A stretch of DNA of 6,142 nt from an uncultured Actinomycetes bacterium. GTDB taxonomy: Bacteria; Actinomycetota; Acidimicrobiia; Acidimicrobiales; Microtrichaceae. The position numbers were made by a program, and so were the translations under genes. Positions within the stretch are counted from its first letter, which is position 1. Each line of letters opens with the position of its first letter. Positions 5,632 to 6,142 of the stretch are shown one piece after another. Where the stretch lies: contig CAIYXG010000189.1 in NCBI GenBank assembly GCA_903930035.1, positions 1 through 6,142 of the forward strand, written 5' to 3'. The notes beneath the pieces were generated by a model. It was given only the letters and a program-made list of their open reading frames with translations. It was not told the DNA's origin and did no database searches.

Positions 5632-5657
5632 GCCGGCCGGCACCGGGGCGGGCCGGC
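5632..5657 (+). terminator. GC-only hairpin after the M48-like gene, weak terminator candidate
   Basis: GCCGGCC at 5632-5638 and GGCCGGC at 5651-5657 are perfect 7-base inverted arms around a 12-base loop, starting immediately after the TGA stop. No T-run follows, so it would be at best an inefficient or factor-assisted terminator separating the M48-like gene from pdxS. GC-rich inverted repeats also arise by chance in such DNA. Confidence 0.25.
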
Positions 5658-5686
5658 CCGCTTCGGAGCGCAGGTGGCCGTGTCGT

Positions 5687-5692
5687 TACACT
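5687..5692 (+). promoter_or_regulatory. -10-like hexamer TACACT for leaderless pdxS
   Basis: TACACT is the best -10 match in the window (TANNNT with an extra T before it) and ends 7 bases before the ATG at 5700. The 68-base gap has no Shine-Dalgarno sequence near the start. A separate promoter here fits pdxS being functionally unrelated to the lipid genes upstream. Confidence 0.55.
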
Positions 5693-5699
5693 CGGCGCC

Positions 5700-6142
5700 A
5701 TGTCCGACACCCCCGTCCACGAGACCGGTACGCGCCTGGTGAAGCGAGGCCTGGCCGAGATGCTGAAGGGCGGCGTCATCATGGACGTCGTCAACGCCGA
5801 GCAGGCGAAGATTGCCGAGGACGCCGGTGCCTGCGCCGTCATGGCGCTCGAGCGCGTCCCTGCCGACATCCGTGTCGACGGCGGTGTCGCCCGCATGAGC
5901 GACCCCGAGATGATCCAGGGCATCCAGGAGGCCGTGAGCATCCCGGTCATGGCCAAGGCCCGCATCGGGCACTTCGTCGAGGCCCAGATCCTGCAGGCCC
6001 TCGAGGTCGACTACGTCGACGAGTCCGAGGTCCTGAGCCCGGCCGACGAGGCCCACCACATCGACAAGTGGGCCTTCGACGTGCCCTTCGTGTGCGGTGC
6101 CACGAACTTGGGCGAGGCCCTCCGGCGCATCTCCGAGGGTGC
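5700..6142 (+). CDS. pdxS: Pyridoxal 5'-phosphate synthase subunit PdxS (3' end outside window)
   Basis: The synthase subunit of the two-part PLP synthase, a cytoplasmic (beta/alpha)8 barrel that builds vitamin B6 from ribose 5-phosphate, glyceraldehyde 3-phosphate and ammonia supplied by the PdxT glutaminase. The frame is open from ATG 5700 to the window end, giving 147 whole codons of about 290-305 expected. Highly conserved segments are KRGLAEMLKGGVIMDVVNAE (15-34) with catalytic Asp29 (Asp24 of B. subtilis), ACAVMALERVPADIR (44-58), and VMAKARIGHFVEAQIL (83-98) with Lys86, which matches the Lys that forms the imine with ribose 5-phosphate (Lys81 of B. subtilis). DYVDESEVLSPADE (104-117) follows. 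The second catalytic Lys lies beyond the window edge. The start is fixed by family length and by TACACT 7 bases upstream. pdxT is expected somewhere downstream; mycobacteria also have pdxS near this lipid locus. Confidence 0.97.
   Translation, partial: MSDTPVHETGTRLVKRGLAEMLKGGVIMDVVNAEQAKIAEDAGACAVMALERVPADIRVDGGVARMSDPEMIQGIQEAVSIPVMAKARIGHFVEAQILQALEVDYVDESEVLSPADEAHHIDKWAFDVPFVCGATNLGEALRRISEG

Noticed and set aside
1..6142. CRISPR array, transposon, tRNA or rRNA genes, riboswitch
   Set aside because: No spaced direct repeats, transposase-like sequence, cloverleaf or conserved RNA motif was seen. Nearly all bases are in genes, and the longest gap is 146 bases.

Overview
The window is a compact, GC-rich stretch (roughly 70% G+C by eye) in which every supported gene lies on the + strand. 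The gene order is 3' end of thrS, a HIT-family Ap4A phosphorylase-like gene, a small two-helix membrane protein, pgsA, a PatA-type acyltransferase, pimA, a degenerate M48-like membrane protein, and the 5' part of pdxS. From established knowledge, the order thrS / HIT / pgsA1 / acyltransferase / pimA, with pdxS a few genes further on, is the phosphatidylinositol mannoside (PIM) locus of mycobacteria (Rv2614c to Rv2610c, with Rv2606c beyond). The organism is therefore very probably a member of the Actinomycetota. The base composition, the leaderless-looking starts and two extra genes not found in the mycobacterial locus suggest a deep or non-mycobacterial lineage such as Acidimicrobiia, but that placement is a guess.

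Layout: bases 1-1318 hold the end of threonyl-tRNA synthetase and, 11 bases later, the HIT protein, probably co-transcribed. Bases 1329-1868 encode an unrecognised acidic-N-terminus, two-TM protein. The 146-base gap 1869-2014 is the longest non-coding stretch. It is locally AT-rich and holds a 16-base interrupted palindrome that overlaps a possible promoter for the lipid genes. Bases 2015-4814 hold the PIM module. PgsA would make phosphatidylinositol phosphate from CDP-diacylglycerol and inositol phosphate, PimA would put the first mannose on phosphatidylinositol, and the PatA-like enzyme would acylate that mannose. All three act at the cytoplasmic face of the membrane. Bases 4825-5631 encode a protein with the layout of an M48/HtpX-like membrane peptidase in which the HExxH zinc site is gone. 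Base 5700 to the window end is the start of PdxS, the synthase subunit of pyridoxal 5'-phosphate synthase.

The main observations beyond routine annotation are three. The M48-like protein appears to be a pseudoprotease. Four of the starts (small membrane protein, pimA, M48-like gene, pdxS) are preceded by a TANNNT hexamer ending 6-7 bases before the start codon and lack a Shine-Dalgarno sequence, as expected for leaderless transcripts. In two of them the hexamer TAGCGT includes the TAG stop of the preceding gene. pgsA differs: it has a leader, a Shine-Dalgarno-like sequence and the palindrome, and so looks like the regulated entry to the lipid genes. No RNA gene, mobile element, CRISPR array or frameshifted gene was seen.
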